This document shows, piece after piece, positions 1 through 6,950 of a stretch of 64,000 nucleotides of DNA. Position 1 is the first letter of the stretch; every line of letters begins with the position of its first letter. The notes under the pieces were generated by a model, which ran no database searches, was not told the DNA's origin, and worked only from the letters and a program-made list of their open reading frames with translations. The position numbers and the translations under genes were made by a program. The DNA is from Bacteroidales bacterium UBA6377 (GTDB taxonomy: Bacteria > Bacteroidota > Bacteroidia > Bacteroidales > UBA932), in NCBI GenBank assembly GCA_002438805.1, contig DJQV01000024.1, forward strand, positions 72,073-136,072. Reading direction: 5' to 3'.

Positions 1-1
1 C

Positions 2-739
2 GAGAGCAACAACCTGCAAGAAGTGATGGCCGTTCAGCAGGACATCATACGTCTGTACAAACGGGATATCGCAAAGTATGATCCGGACAACAAACTTTAT
101 ATCGAAGAGATTTTCAACCTTATTCCACCCGAATTGAATACCAAAAACAAACGCTTCATCTTAAAACGGCTCAATGAACACACAAAATTCGACCGGATCG
201 AGAACAGTTTTCTGTGGTTGACAAATGCAGGCGTGGCATTGCCCGTCTATAATGTGGAAGAGCCGAAAATGCCGCTTCTGCTTGCCCGCTCACGCAATTT
301 GTTCAAACTTTTCCAAAGCGACATCGGACTGTTGGCCTGCCAATATGCCGAGGGGATTCAGATAAGGATCATCAGAGGGGACAAAGACATCAACTTCGGT
401 TCGATTTATGAGAATGCCGTTGCGCAAGAGCTGGTGGCGCACGGCATCACTCCCTACTATTACAACAATAAAAAGCGCGGCGAATTGGATTTCGTAATTG
501 AACTTGATGGTAAGGTTCTGCCTATCGAGGTGAAATCCGGCAAGGATTACGAGACACACCATGCTCTGTCCAACATTATGGATTGCCCCGAATATGATCT
601 CCCTAAAGCCGTTGTATTCAATAACGACAATATGCATGCCGCAGGCAAGATCATCTATGCCCCTATCTACATGACGATGTTTCTCGAGAAAAACAATGCG
701 GCTCCGACTTTTTATAAAGTAGATATTTCAGGATTATAA
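2..739 (+). CDS. AAA ATPase with DUF4143 C-terminal domain (5' truncated by window edge)
   Basis: The reading frame is open from base 2, so the gene begins outside the window and only the C-terminal part is visible. No Walker motifs remain. The last part matches the DUF4143 region of Bacteroidetes AAA_14 ATPases. It reads like a PD-(D/E)xK nuclease fold: counting from the GTG at 23, an early Glu near 130, Asp156 in GELDFV, and Glu169-x-Lys171 in PIEVKSG. Function in the cell is unknown for the family; many copies are scattered through Bacteroidales genomes. A second DUF4143 ATPase lies at 2112-3410, where the E-x-K motif is degraded. Base composition is visibly more AT-rich than the housekeeping genes, consistent with transfer (inference). 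Confidence 0.8.
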   Translation, partial: ESNNLQEVMAVQQDIIRLYKRDIAKYDPDNKLYIEEIFNLIPPELNTKNKRFILKRLNEHTKFDRIENSFLWLTNAGVALPVYNVEEPKMPLLLARSRNLFKLFQSDIGLLACQYAEGIQIRIIRGDKDINFGSIYENAVAQELVAHGITPYYYNNKKRGELDFVIELDGKVLPIEVKSGKDYETHHALSNIMDCPEYDLPKAVVFNNDNMHAAGKIIYAPIYMTMFLEKNNAAPTFYKVDISGL

Positions 740-786
740 CGCGTCAGCGAACCTTCGGAAACCCGGAAGACAGCTTAGCAAAAGTG

Positions 787-834
787 ATTCTGTTTCCAAA
801 ATTCACTATATTTGTAGAACTTTAGAAACAGAAT
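787..834 (+). promoter_or_regulatory. Promoter-like -7 box inside a perfect 10-bp inverted repeat
   Basis: TATATTTGT at 807-815 fits the Bacteroidetes -7 consensus TAnnTTTG. It is enclosed by ATTCTGTTTC (787-796) and GAAACAGAAT (825-834), an exact 10-bp inverted repeat. This is the expected layout for a repressor operator. No convincing long ORF starts right after it; the next gene starts at 1032 with its own promoter-like box. It may drive a short transcript covering the hairpin repeats at 865-971, or be the remains of a lost cassette. Confidence 0.5.
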
Positions 835-864
835 TGATGCTGGCATCACCGCGACAATATTTCA

Positions 865-971
865 GGTTATATTGAAATCCAGACAATAGACTATAACCTG
901 AACCCAGATACGCCACAGGACAGCATTCTCCATGCAAGGTTATAGCATACCAGCCGTTTTACTCTATAACC
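865..971. repeat. Two tandem GGTTATA-N19-CTATAACC inverted-repeat elements
   Basis: Unit 1 has GGTTATA at 865-871 and CTATAACC at 891-898; its arms extend to 11 perfect base pairs (861-871 with 892-902). Unit 2 has GGTTATA at 938-944 and CTATAACC at 964-971, eight perfect pairs with 945. Both have exactly 19 nt between the half-sites, and the units are 73 bp apart, while the spacer sequences differ. The conserved geometry argues for protein-binding sites, recombination sites or paired RNA hairpins. The region 740-1013 otherwise holds only the promoter-like boxes described separately. Confidence 0.6.
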
Positions 972-991
972 CGGACAGAAAACCAGCCAGA

Positions 992-1025
992 TTGCCCGAC
1001 ATTCGGCAAAAAGATGTATTTTAGC
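992..1025 (+). promoter_or_regulatory. Promoter of the kinase-like gene at 1032
   Basis: TTG at 992-994, a 22-nt spacer and TATTTTAGC at 1017-1025 resemble the Bacteroidetes -33/-7 pair. The TTAG variant of the -7 box also appears at 28502 with a textbook TTG at N20. The ATG at 1032 follows the box by 6 nt, so the message would be leaderless or nearly so. Confidence 0.45.
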
Positions 1026-1031
1026 ACCATT

Positions 1032-2060
1032 ATGGAAAGATTATCTGAACTCTACGAGTCCCGATTCGGCGTACGGCCGGAGGAGACAGAACTGCTTCCG
1101 CTCTCCGGAAGCGCCCGCAAATACTACAGGATCAGCGGTGAGGGCGGCACGGTCATCGGCTGCATAGGCACAAACCCCGCCGAAAACAGAGCCTTTCTCA
1201 CCATTGACGCGAAGTTCCGCGATGCGGGCCTGCATGCCCCGGAGGTCTACGCCGTCTCCTCGGACGGGATGGCCTATATCCAGGAAGACCTCGGCGACGG
1301 GCAGCTGTTCTCGCTTCTGCGCCCCGGCATCGCAAAAGGCAACTTCACAGGAGAGCAGCTCGACTGGCTGCATGACACCATCGCCCTGCTCCCGGCAGTG
1401 CAGTTCAAGGTGGGGCAAGGGATGGACTGGAGCGTGTGTTTCCCGGACAGGGAGTTCAATGCACGAATGGTCAATTTCGACCTCAGTTATTTCAAATACG
1501 ATTTCCTGAAACTCACCGGGCTGGAGTTCGACGAGATTCGCCTGCAGGATGACTTTGACCGGCTGCGTGACGATTCCCTCGACTTCAAGGGTAACACGTT
1601 CATGTATAGGGATTTCCAGGCGCGCAACATCATGATAAAGGACGGCGAGCCGTGCTTCATCGATTTCCAGGGCGGACGCAGAGGCCCGGTACAGTACGAC
1701 CTCGCCTCTTTCCTCTGGAACGCCGGCACCCACTTCTCCCCTGCCCTGCGCTCAGAGCTTGAAGCCGTGTACATCAAGGCTTTGCAAGAATACGTCAAAG
1801 TGGACGAAGAAGAGTTCCTGGAAAAGTACAGGCTCATCACCCTTGTCCGTCTGCTGCAGGAGTTCGGGGCATACGGCTTCCGGGGACTGATAGAGCGCAA
1901 GCAGCTCTTCATCGACTGCATACCCACGGCACTCGGCTGCATCCGCGAACTCACACAAGAGCCGTTCAGGCGCTACCCGTACCTCAACTCCGTACTGCGC
2001 CGCCTGTGCGAAGACTGGGACGGACGCACCATCCTCCCCGGAGTCAAGATCAGCCTGTAA
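1032..2060 (+). CDS. Phosphotransferase of the aminoglycoside-phosphotransferase/sugar kinase fold (AmgK-like)
   Basis: A soluble APH-fold kinase of 342 residues. The catalytic loop is YRDFQARN (Asp194, Asn199) and the metal-binding motif is IDFQGGRRG (Asp211). An in-frame ATG exists at 1014, but it lies upstream of the -7 box at 1017-1025, so 1032 is preferred. A MurU/HddC-like nucleotidyltransferase follows at 3407. Such a pair is characteristic of anomeric sugar kinase plus NDP-sugar pyrophosphorylase systems such as AmgK-MurU, which recycle N-acetylmuramate in Pseudomonas. The pair is interrupted here by an unrelated ATPase gene. The AmgK role is inference; another sugar-1-phosphate kinase is possible. 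Confidence 0.75.
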   Translation: MERLSELYESRFGVRPEETELLPLSGSARKYYRISGEGGTVIGCIGTNPAENRAFLTIDAKFRDAGLHAPEVYAVSSDGMAYIQEDLGDGQLFSLLRPGIAKGNFTGEQLDWLHDTIALLPAVQFKVGQGMDWSVCFPDREFNARMVNFDLSYFKYDFLKLTGLEFDEIRLQDDFDRLRDDSLDFKGNTFMYRDFQARNIMIKDGEPCFIDFQGGRRGPVQYDLASFLWNAGTHFSPALRSELEAVYIKALQEYVKVDEEEFLEKYRLITLVRLLQEFGAYGFRGLIERKQLFIDCIPTALGCIRELTQEPFRRYPYLNSVLRRLCEDWDGRTILPGVKISL

Positions 2061-2121
2061 AAGTTTCGGTTATGACAGAAACTTTTTCTATATTTGCAGA
2101 AAGTTTCGGTTATGACAGAAA
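2060..2121 (+). promoter_or_regulatory. Promoter flanked by duplicated 22-bp palindromic operator
   Basis: An exact 22-bp direct repeat occurs at 2060-2081 and 2100-2121, 40 bp apart. Each copy holds the imperfect palindrome TTTCGGTTATGACAGAAA (7 of 9 pairs). Between them sits TATATTTGC (2089-2097), a consensus -7 box. The second copy overlaps the ATG at 2112. A dimeric repressor bound at both copies would cover the promoter and the start codon. Autoregulation of the ATPase is the simplest reading, although that protein shows no obvious DNA-binding domain. Confidence 0.6.
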
Positions 2122-3410
2122 ACATCAAGAACCTTTCGCGTTACAATCCGTGGAACGGGAACAACATCGCATCAGGATTCAGACGTGATGACTATCTACG
2201 GAAAATATCCGCTTTCACCGGAAACAATCTGGTGAAAGTGCTCACAGGTCAGCGCCGTGTCGGGAAGAGCTACATCCTCAGGCAAGTCGCGATGGATCTG
2301 GTCGCCAGCGGCATAGATGACCGGAACATCTTGTTCATCAGCAAGGAGTTTTCGAGCTTTGATTTTCTTGAAACGAATAAAGAGCTTGACGACCTCATCA
2401 AAGAATACCATACAGAACTGCGCCCCTCCGGCAAGACATATATTTTCATTGATGAAGTCCAGAATATAGAAGGTTGGGAAAAAAGCGTAAACTCGCTGTC
2501 CCAAGATTTTTCCTCTCCATGCGAAGTGTTCATCAGCGGTTCAAACTCAAAGATGCTGTCCGGCGAACTGGCTTCACTGCTTTCCGGCCGATATGTTGAA
2601 TTGGAGGTTTTTTCCCTCTCCTACATCGAATGGATCGGGATCACCACAAGAGAGTCCGGACAGAAATCATACGGAGAATACCTGCAAGAAGGCGGACTTC
2701 CCGAACTGACACATCTGGGCACAGCGGAAGTCAAAAGGAACTACATATCAAGTTTGAGGGATACCATACTTTTGCGCGACATAATCTCGCGCTTCAAGAT
2801 ACGGGATGCCAGAACCCTTGAAGATCTGTTTGTGTATCTTGTGAATAATGCCACAAAACTCTTCACGCCCAATTCAATAGTGCGCTTTTACAAAGGTAAG
2901 GGAAAATCCGTCAACTACGAGACAGTGGCGACATACCTCGGTTACCTTACCGACACTTACCTGGTCCACAAGGCCGAAAGATACAACATTCAAGGAAGAG
3001 AGGTCATAGCCGGGAACTGCAAATATTACATCAACGACCTGTCATTCCGGAATTATCTGTATCGGGGCTTTGCCTTCGGCTACGGATATGAACTTGAGAA
3101 CCTCATATATCTGGATTTGAGGCGGGCCGGATACGACGTTTATGTCGGGAACATCTCCAACACGACGGAGGAACGTCAGCTGGAAGTGGATTTTGTCGGC
3201 ATAACCGGTGACAAGAAGATATATGTCCAGGTCGCTTACAAAATGGATGACCCGGAAACAATGAGGCGTGAATACACTCCGTTGAGCCTCATAAAAGACA
3301 GTTATCCGAAATATGTCGTCACTATGGACGAGTTCAGATTCCCCAGCAACAACGGAATCACCCATGTTCAAGCGTGGGACTTCCAGAATGAATTAAAAAA
3401 ACAAGCATGA
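2112..3410 (+). CDS. AAA_14 ATPase with DUF4143 domain
   Basis: A 432-residue ATPase. The P-loop GQRRVGKS is at residues 46-53 and Walker B (IFIDEVQN) near 111-118. The C-terminal DUF4143 region retains LEVDFVG, but the expected E-x-K is VQVAYK, so a nuclease active site would be broken. The start at 2112 is chosen because the -7 box ends at 2097 and an upstream GTG/TTG extension would overlap the promoter. The gene ends with a 4-bp ATGA overlap with the nucleotidyltransferase at 3407. It is inserted between two genes that probably work together, and has its own operator-controlled promoter. The biological role of this widespread family is unknown. Confidence 0.85.
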   Translation: MTENIKNLSRYNPWNGNNIASGFRRDDYLRKISAFTGNNLVKVLTGQRRVGKSYILRQVAMDLVASGIDDRNILFISKEFSSFDFLETNKELDDLIKEYHTELRPSGKTYIFIDEVQNIEGWEKSVNSLSQDFSSPCEVFISGSNSKMLSGELASLLSGRYVELEVFSLSYIEWIGITTRESGQKSYGEYLQEGGLPELTHLGTAEVKRNYISSLRDTILLRDIISRFKIRDARTLEDLFVYLVNNATKLFTPNSIVRFYKGKGKSVNYETVATYLGYLTDTYLVHKAERYNIQGREVIAGNCKYYINDLSFRNYLYRGFAFGYGYELENLIYLDLRRAGYDVYVGNISNTTEERQLEVDFVGITGDKKIYVQVAYKMDDPETMRREYTPLSLIKDSYPKYVVTMDEFRFPSNNGITHVQAWDFQNELKKQA

Positions 3411-4162
3411 CATCATATATAAAAACAGCCATGATCTTTGCGGCGGGGCTCGGGACGAGGCTGAGACCCATCACCGACTCCATGCCAAAGGCTCTCGTCA
3501 AGGTGGGCGGCGTGCCGATGCTTGAGAGGATTCTGCTGAAAATCAAAGACGCCGGAATAAAAGATGTTGTAGTCAACGTCCACCATTTCGCCTCGCAGAT
3601 TGAGGATTTCCTCTCGGCCAACGCCGGCCTCGGGATGAAGATCGACATCTCCCGCGAGCCAGGTCAAGCCCTTGAGACCGGAGGCGGAATCCGCCATGCC
3701 TCACCGCTGCTCAAGGGATGCGGGCGTTTCCTCGTACACAACGTGGACATGCTCAGCGACCTGGATCTTGAATGGTTCTTCTCTCAAGACGACCCGTCTT
3801 CGCTTGCGACGCTGCTGCTGACAGAATCCGATGATGCCGACCGCTACCTGCTCTTCGATGAGGAGATGCTGCTGCGCGGATGGACAAATGTCCGCACCGG
3901 CGAGGTTCGCAGCCCGTTCCCGGATTTCGACCCCCTCTCCTGCCGGAAATACTCGTTCTGCGGGGTGCATATCCTCTCCGAGAGGGTACTGCGCCTGATG
4001 GAAAAGTGGCCGGAAAAGTTCTCCATAATCGACTTCTATCTGTCCGCCTGCGCCATGGAAGAAATAAGGGGGATTGTAGCCAAATCTTTGAAAATCATAG
4101 ACATCGGCACTCCCGAAAAGCTCGCTGAGGCGGACACCCTTGTCCGTGGAGGAGCTTTTTGA
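3407..4162 (+). CDS. Sugar nucleotidyltransferase (MurU/HddC-like)
   Basis: A 251-residue NTP-transferase. The nucleotide-binding signature GLGTRLRPITDSMPKALV is at residues 14-31, with the catalytic Arg and Lys in place, and VHNVDML supplies the metal-binding Asp. It would convert a sugar 1-phosphate and an NTP to an NDP-sugar. The size fits MurU, which makes UDP-MurNAc from MurNAc-1-phosphate, or the related heptose enzymes. The ATG overlaps the stop of the ATPase gene by 4 bp; a second ATG at 3431 (MIFAAGLGT) would give the shorter N-terminus usual for the family. Partnership with the kinase at 1032 is inferred from proximity. Confidence 0.8.
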   Translation: MTSYIKTAMIFAAGLGTRLRPITDSMPKALVKVGGVPMLERILLKIKDAGIKDVVVNVHHFASQIEDFLSANAGLGMKIDISREPGQALETGGGIRHASPLLKGCGRFLVHNVDMLSDLDLEWFFSQDDPSSLATLLLTESDDADRYLLFDEEMLLRGWTNVRTGEVRSPFPDFDPLSCRKYSFCGVHILSERVLRLMEKWPEKFSIIDFYLSACAMEEIRGIVAKSLKIIDIGTPEKLAEADTLVRGGAF

Positions 4163-4171
4163 CCTGAGGTC

Positions 4172-4203
4172 TTGCCATTGCGCTCTTTTTGACCTATATT
4201 TGC
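4172..4203 (+). promoter_or_regulatory. apt promoter
   Basis: TTG at 4172-4174, 20 nt, then TATATTTGC at 4195-4203 matches the Bacteroidetes -33/-7 pattern. Transcription would begin near 4209, giving a leader of about 18 nt. An 11-bp direct repeat CTTTTTGACCT (4155-4165 and 4185-4195) overlaps the promoter. Confidence 0.65.
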
Positions 4204-4226
4204 AAGGTTGTTTTACCTCATCCCTT

Positions 4227-4751
4227 ATGAGCTTGGATAAATTGAAGCGAAATCTTCGGACTATCCCTGATTTTCCGAAGAAAGGCATCCTTTTTTACGA
4301 CATCACCACCCTGTTCAAGAGTGCTGATTGCCTTGCCGAACTGAGCGACATGCTCTACGGCATGTACAGGGACAAGGGCATCACCAAGGTCGTCGGGATC
4401 GAGTCCCGGGGCTACATCATGGGCTCCATTCTGGCCGCAAGGCTCGGTGCCGGCTTCGTACCGGTGCGCAAGGAGGGCAAGCTTCCGGCCGAGGTCTTCA
4501 AGGAAGAATACGAACTGGAGTACGGCAACGCCGCCATCGAGATCCACAAGGACGCCATCACTGAAGATGACGTGGTGCTTGTGCACGATGATCTGCTCGC
4601 CACGGGCGGCACCATGGAGGCGGCACGCAGGCTCGTGGAGAGGAACCACCCGAAAGCGGTGTACCTCAACTGCATAATCGAGCTCATGGAGCTTTCGGGC
4701 CGCAAGGCCTTCCCTTCCAATACAGAATTTACATCCATATTGCAACTGTAA
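4227..4751 (+). CDS. apt: Adenine phosphoribosyltransferase
   Basis: This 174-residue protein converts adenine and PRPP to AMP in purine salvage. It has the type I PRTase fold, with the PRPP loop VLVHDDLLATGGTM and the N-terminal RTIPDFPKKGILFYDITTL typical of Apt. The ATG at 4227 follows a good promoter; a longer reading frame from a GTG at 4140 would overlap the preceding gene and the promoter and is not used. The gene ends just before a strong terminator. An outer-membrane protein and a purine permease follow, so the neighbourhood looks like uptake and salvage of purines. Confidence 0.96.
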   Translation: MSLDKLKRNLRTIPDFPKKGILFYDITTLFKSADCLAELSDMLYGMYRDKGITKVVGIESRGYIMGSILAARLGAGFVPVRKEGKLPAEVFKEEYELEYGNAAIEIHKDAITEDDVVLVHDDLLATGGTMEAARRLVERNHPKAVYLNCIIELMELSGRKAFPSNTEFTSILQL

Positions 4752-4758
4752 GTATAAG

Positions 4759-4789
4759 GGGCCTGCACGCAGCAGGCCCTGCCTTTTTT
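4759..4789 (+). terminator. Rho-independent terminator after apt
   Basis: GGGCCTGC (4759-4766) pairs with GCAGGCCC (4772-4779) across a 5-nt loop, followed by T6 at 4784-4789. Confidence 0.85.
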
Positions 4790-4817
4790 GTTGCGGACAT
4801 TTTTACTACATATAAAA

Positions 4818-5555
4818 ATGATGAAAAAAGTACTCATTGCGGCAGCTGTTGCCACAGCGTTCTTCGCTCAAGGAGCCAAGGCGCAGACCAACCTTCAGAC
4901 TTTCTGGGACTTCGGTCGCGGTCATGTCACCACCACCCTCGAGGGCTACTACGGAGACAACTGGGGAGACACCTTCTTCTTCGTTGACTACGACTACAAC
5001 ACCAAAAACCCCGACGGCAAGTTCATCGGCGTCAGCGGCAGCTACTTCGAGATCGCCCGCGGGCTCAACTTCTGGAAGAACACGTCTCTGGCAGACCTCA
5101 GCGCCCATGTCGAGTACAACGGCGGAGTAGGCTTCGGCAGCCAGAACTTCCTTTTCGGCGCCGATTACCTCCTGCACAACGCCGACTACTCCAACACCTT
5201 CAAGTTCTCCCTCATGTACAAGACCTTCAGCGGCAACGCCAGCAGCGACACCCCGCTCCAGTTCACCTTCGTATGGGGCATGAAGAACCTCTTCGGCGTG
5301 GACGGCCTCAATTTCAGCGGTTTCGCCGACATCTGGGGTGAGAACACCAAAAACTGGTACGCAGACCCTGTAGATGATCAGGCAGAAGAGGGCAAATTCA
5401 TCTTCATCTCAGAGCCTCAGCTCTGGTACAATGTGGGCAAGCACTTCGGCGTGGACAACCTCAACATCGGCACCGAAATCGAGCTCAGCTACAACTTCGC
5501 CGGCAACCACGGCTTCTACTGCCGTCCTTGCCTCGGCACCAAGTGGGTATTCTAA
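4818..5555 (+). CDS. DUF5020 family outer-membrane protein, possible nucleoside/purine channel
   Basis: A 245-residue exported protein: an N-terminal signal peptide ends at AKAQ, and the rest is aromatic-rich alternating beta strands ending in Phe (GTKWVF), as in outer-membrane barrels. Start is the ATG at 4818 (a second ATG follows at 4821). It resembles the DUF5020 family. The pattern of strands and its position between apt and a purine permease suggest a Tsx-like channel for nucleosides or bases; this is inference from context and general resemblance. A 12-nt gap separates it from the permease, so the two are probably co-transcribed. Confidence 0.75.
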   Translation: MMKKVLIAAAVATAFFAQGAKAQTNLQTFWDFGRGHVTTTLEGYYGDNWGDTFFFVDYDYNTKNPDGKFIGVSGSYFEIARGLNFWKNTSLADLSAHVEYNGGVGFGSQNFLFGADYLLHNADYSNTFKFSLMYKTFSGNASSDTPLQFTFVWGMKNLFGVDGLNFSGFADIWGENTKNWYADPVDDQAEEGKFIFISEPQLWYNVGKHFGVDNLNIGTEIELSYNFAGNHGFYCRPCLGTKWVF

Positions 5556-5567
5556 CAGTGCCGCAAG

Positions 5568-6869
5568 ATGTCTCCATTCTTATGTAAACTGTTCGGCTTC
5601 GACCCGAAGACCAACAGCGTGCGTACCGAGATCGTAGCCGGTATCACCACTTTCCTCACGATGGCGTACATCCTCGCCGTCAACCCGGGGATCTTCAGCA
5701 ACATCCAGGGCATGCCTAACGGCTCCGTATTCACAGCCACGGCCCTTGCCGCCATCGTCGGCACCCTTGCGATGTCCCTCTACGCCAAGAAGCCTTTCGG
5801 ACTTGCTCCGGGCATGGGCCTCAACGCCTTCTTCGTGTTCACAGTGTGTCTGGGCATGGGCTACAGCTGGCAGTTCGCCCTGACGGCCATCCTCATTGAG
5901 GGCATCATCTTCATCATCCTCTCCGCCACCAAGGTGCGCGAGATGATAGTGAATGCGATCCCGGCATCCATCAAGAACGCCATCGGAGCCGGTATCGGCC
6001 TGTACATCGCCTTCATCGGCCTGCAGAACGCCGGCATCATAGTCAACGATGACTCGACCCTCGTCGGCCTCGGCGCCCTGGGATCCAAGACCAGCATCCT
6101 CTTCATCATCGGACTCTTCCTCACAGCCATCCTTGTGGTGCTCAAGGTCAAGGGCGGCATCCTCATCGGCATGCTCGCCACCACACTTGTCGGCATCCCG
6201 ATGGGTGTGACCAAGTTCGCCGGATTAGTCTCCCTGCCGGAGTCCATCTCCCCGATCTTCTGCCAGTTCGAGTGGGGGCACATCTTCACCTGGGACATGC
6301 TCGTGGTTGTCTTCACCTTCCTGTTCATCGACATGTTCGACACCATCGGAACCGTGGTCGGCGTATCCGTGAAATCCGGGATGGTGGACAAGGACGGCCA
6401 CGTGGACGGCATCAGCAAGATCCTCATGGCTGACGCCGTGGCCACCACGGCAGGCGCCTGCTTCGGCACCTCCACCACCACCACTTACATCGAGAGCGCG
6501 GCAGGTGTCGCTGAAGGCGGACGTACCGGCCTCACCTCATTCGTGATAGCCCTCTGCTTCGCCATCGCCCTGCTCTTCTCCCCTGTGTTCCTCGCCATCC
6601 CGAGCGCGGCCACCGGAGCGGTGCTCGTAATTGTGGGTGTGATGATGATGAGCCCTATCCGCAACATCGACTGGAACGACTACTCAGAGGCCATCCCGGC
6701 ATTCGTGACAGCCGTCATGATGCCGCTCTCATACAGCATCGCGCACGGCATCATGCTCGGCATGATCACCTACGTGGTCATCAAGGCCCTCACAGGCAAG
6801 TTCAAGAGCATAAGCGTGATGATGTGGGTTCTCGCAGTGCTCTTCGTGCTGAGGTACATATTCATGTAG
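5568..6869 (+). CDS. Purine (adenine/guanine/hypoxanthine) permease, AzgA/PbuG type
   Basis: A 433-residue inner-membrane transporter with about twelve hydrophobic segments. The N-terminus (RTEIVAGITTFLTMAYILAVNP) and the later GTSTTTTYIESAAGVAEGGRTG are hallmarks of the AzgA subfamily, which imports purine bases with protons. It follows the DUF5020 protein closely and lies downstream of apt, the enzyme that would trap imported adenine as AMP. A strong terminator ends the unit at 6888-6927. Confidence 0.93.
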   Translation: MSPFLCKLFGFDPKTNSVRTEIVAGITTFLTMAYILAVNPGIFSNIQGMPNGSVFTATALAAIVGTLAMSLYAKKPFGLAPGMGLNAFFVFTVCLGMGYSWQFALTAILIEGIIFIILSATKVREMIVNAIPASIKNAIGAGIGLYIAFIGLQNAGIIVNDDSTLVGLGALGSKTSILFIIGLFLTAILVVLKVKGGILIGMLATTLVGIPMGVTKFAGLVSLPESISPIFCQFEWGHIFTWDMLVVVFTFLFIDMFDTIGTVVGVSVKSGMVDKDGHVDGISKILMADAVATTAGACFGTSTTTTYIESAAGVAEGGRTGLTSFVIALCFAIALLFSPVFLAIPSAATGAVLVIVGVMMMSPIRNIDWNDYSEAIPAFVTAVMMPLSYSIAHGIMLGMITYVVIKALTGKFKSISVMMWVLAVLFVLRYIFM

Positions 6870-6887
6870 TCCATCTCTTAATCTTCT

Positions 6888-6927
6888 ACAATGCCGACGG
6901 GATTCTTTCTGCCGGCATTGTTTTTTT
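6888..6927 (+). terminator. Terminator after the purine permease
   Basis: ACAATGCCG (6888-6896) pairs with CGGCATTGT (6913-6921) and is followed by a run of seven T (6921-6927). Confidence 0.85.
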
Positions 6928-6930
6928 CCG

Positions 6931-6939
6931 TATCTTTGC
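6931..6939 (+). promoter_or_regulatory. -7 box of the porin gene
   Basis: TATCTTTGC at 6931-6939 directly follows the terminator T-run. Transcription would start near 6945, only about 6 nt before the ATG at 6951. Confidence 0.55.
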
Positions 6940-6950
6940 CGTTTGCAGAG

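Noticed and set aside
861..971. CRISPR array
   Set aside because: Only two units with different spacers inside an inverted repeat; no direct repeat of 25-40 bp and no cas gene.
2061..2121. 22-bp direct repeat as a target-site duplication
   Set aside because: The two copies are 40 bp apart on one side of the ATPase gene; no copy occurs after 3410. The palindromic content fits operators better.
4155..4195. 11-bp direct repeat CTTTTTGACCT as regulator site
   Set aside because: Not palindromic, and one copy overlaps the -7 box by a single base; may be chance. Noted only with the promoter.
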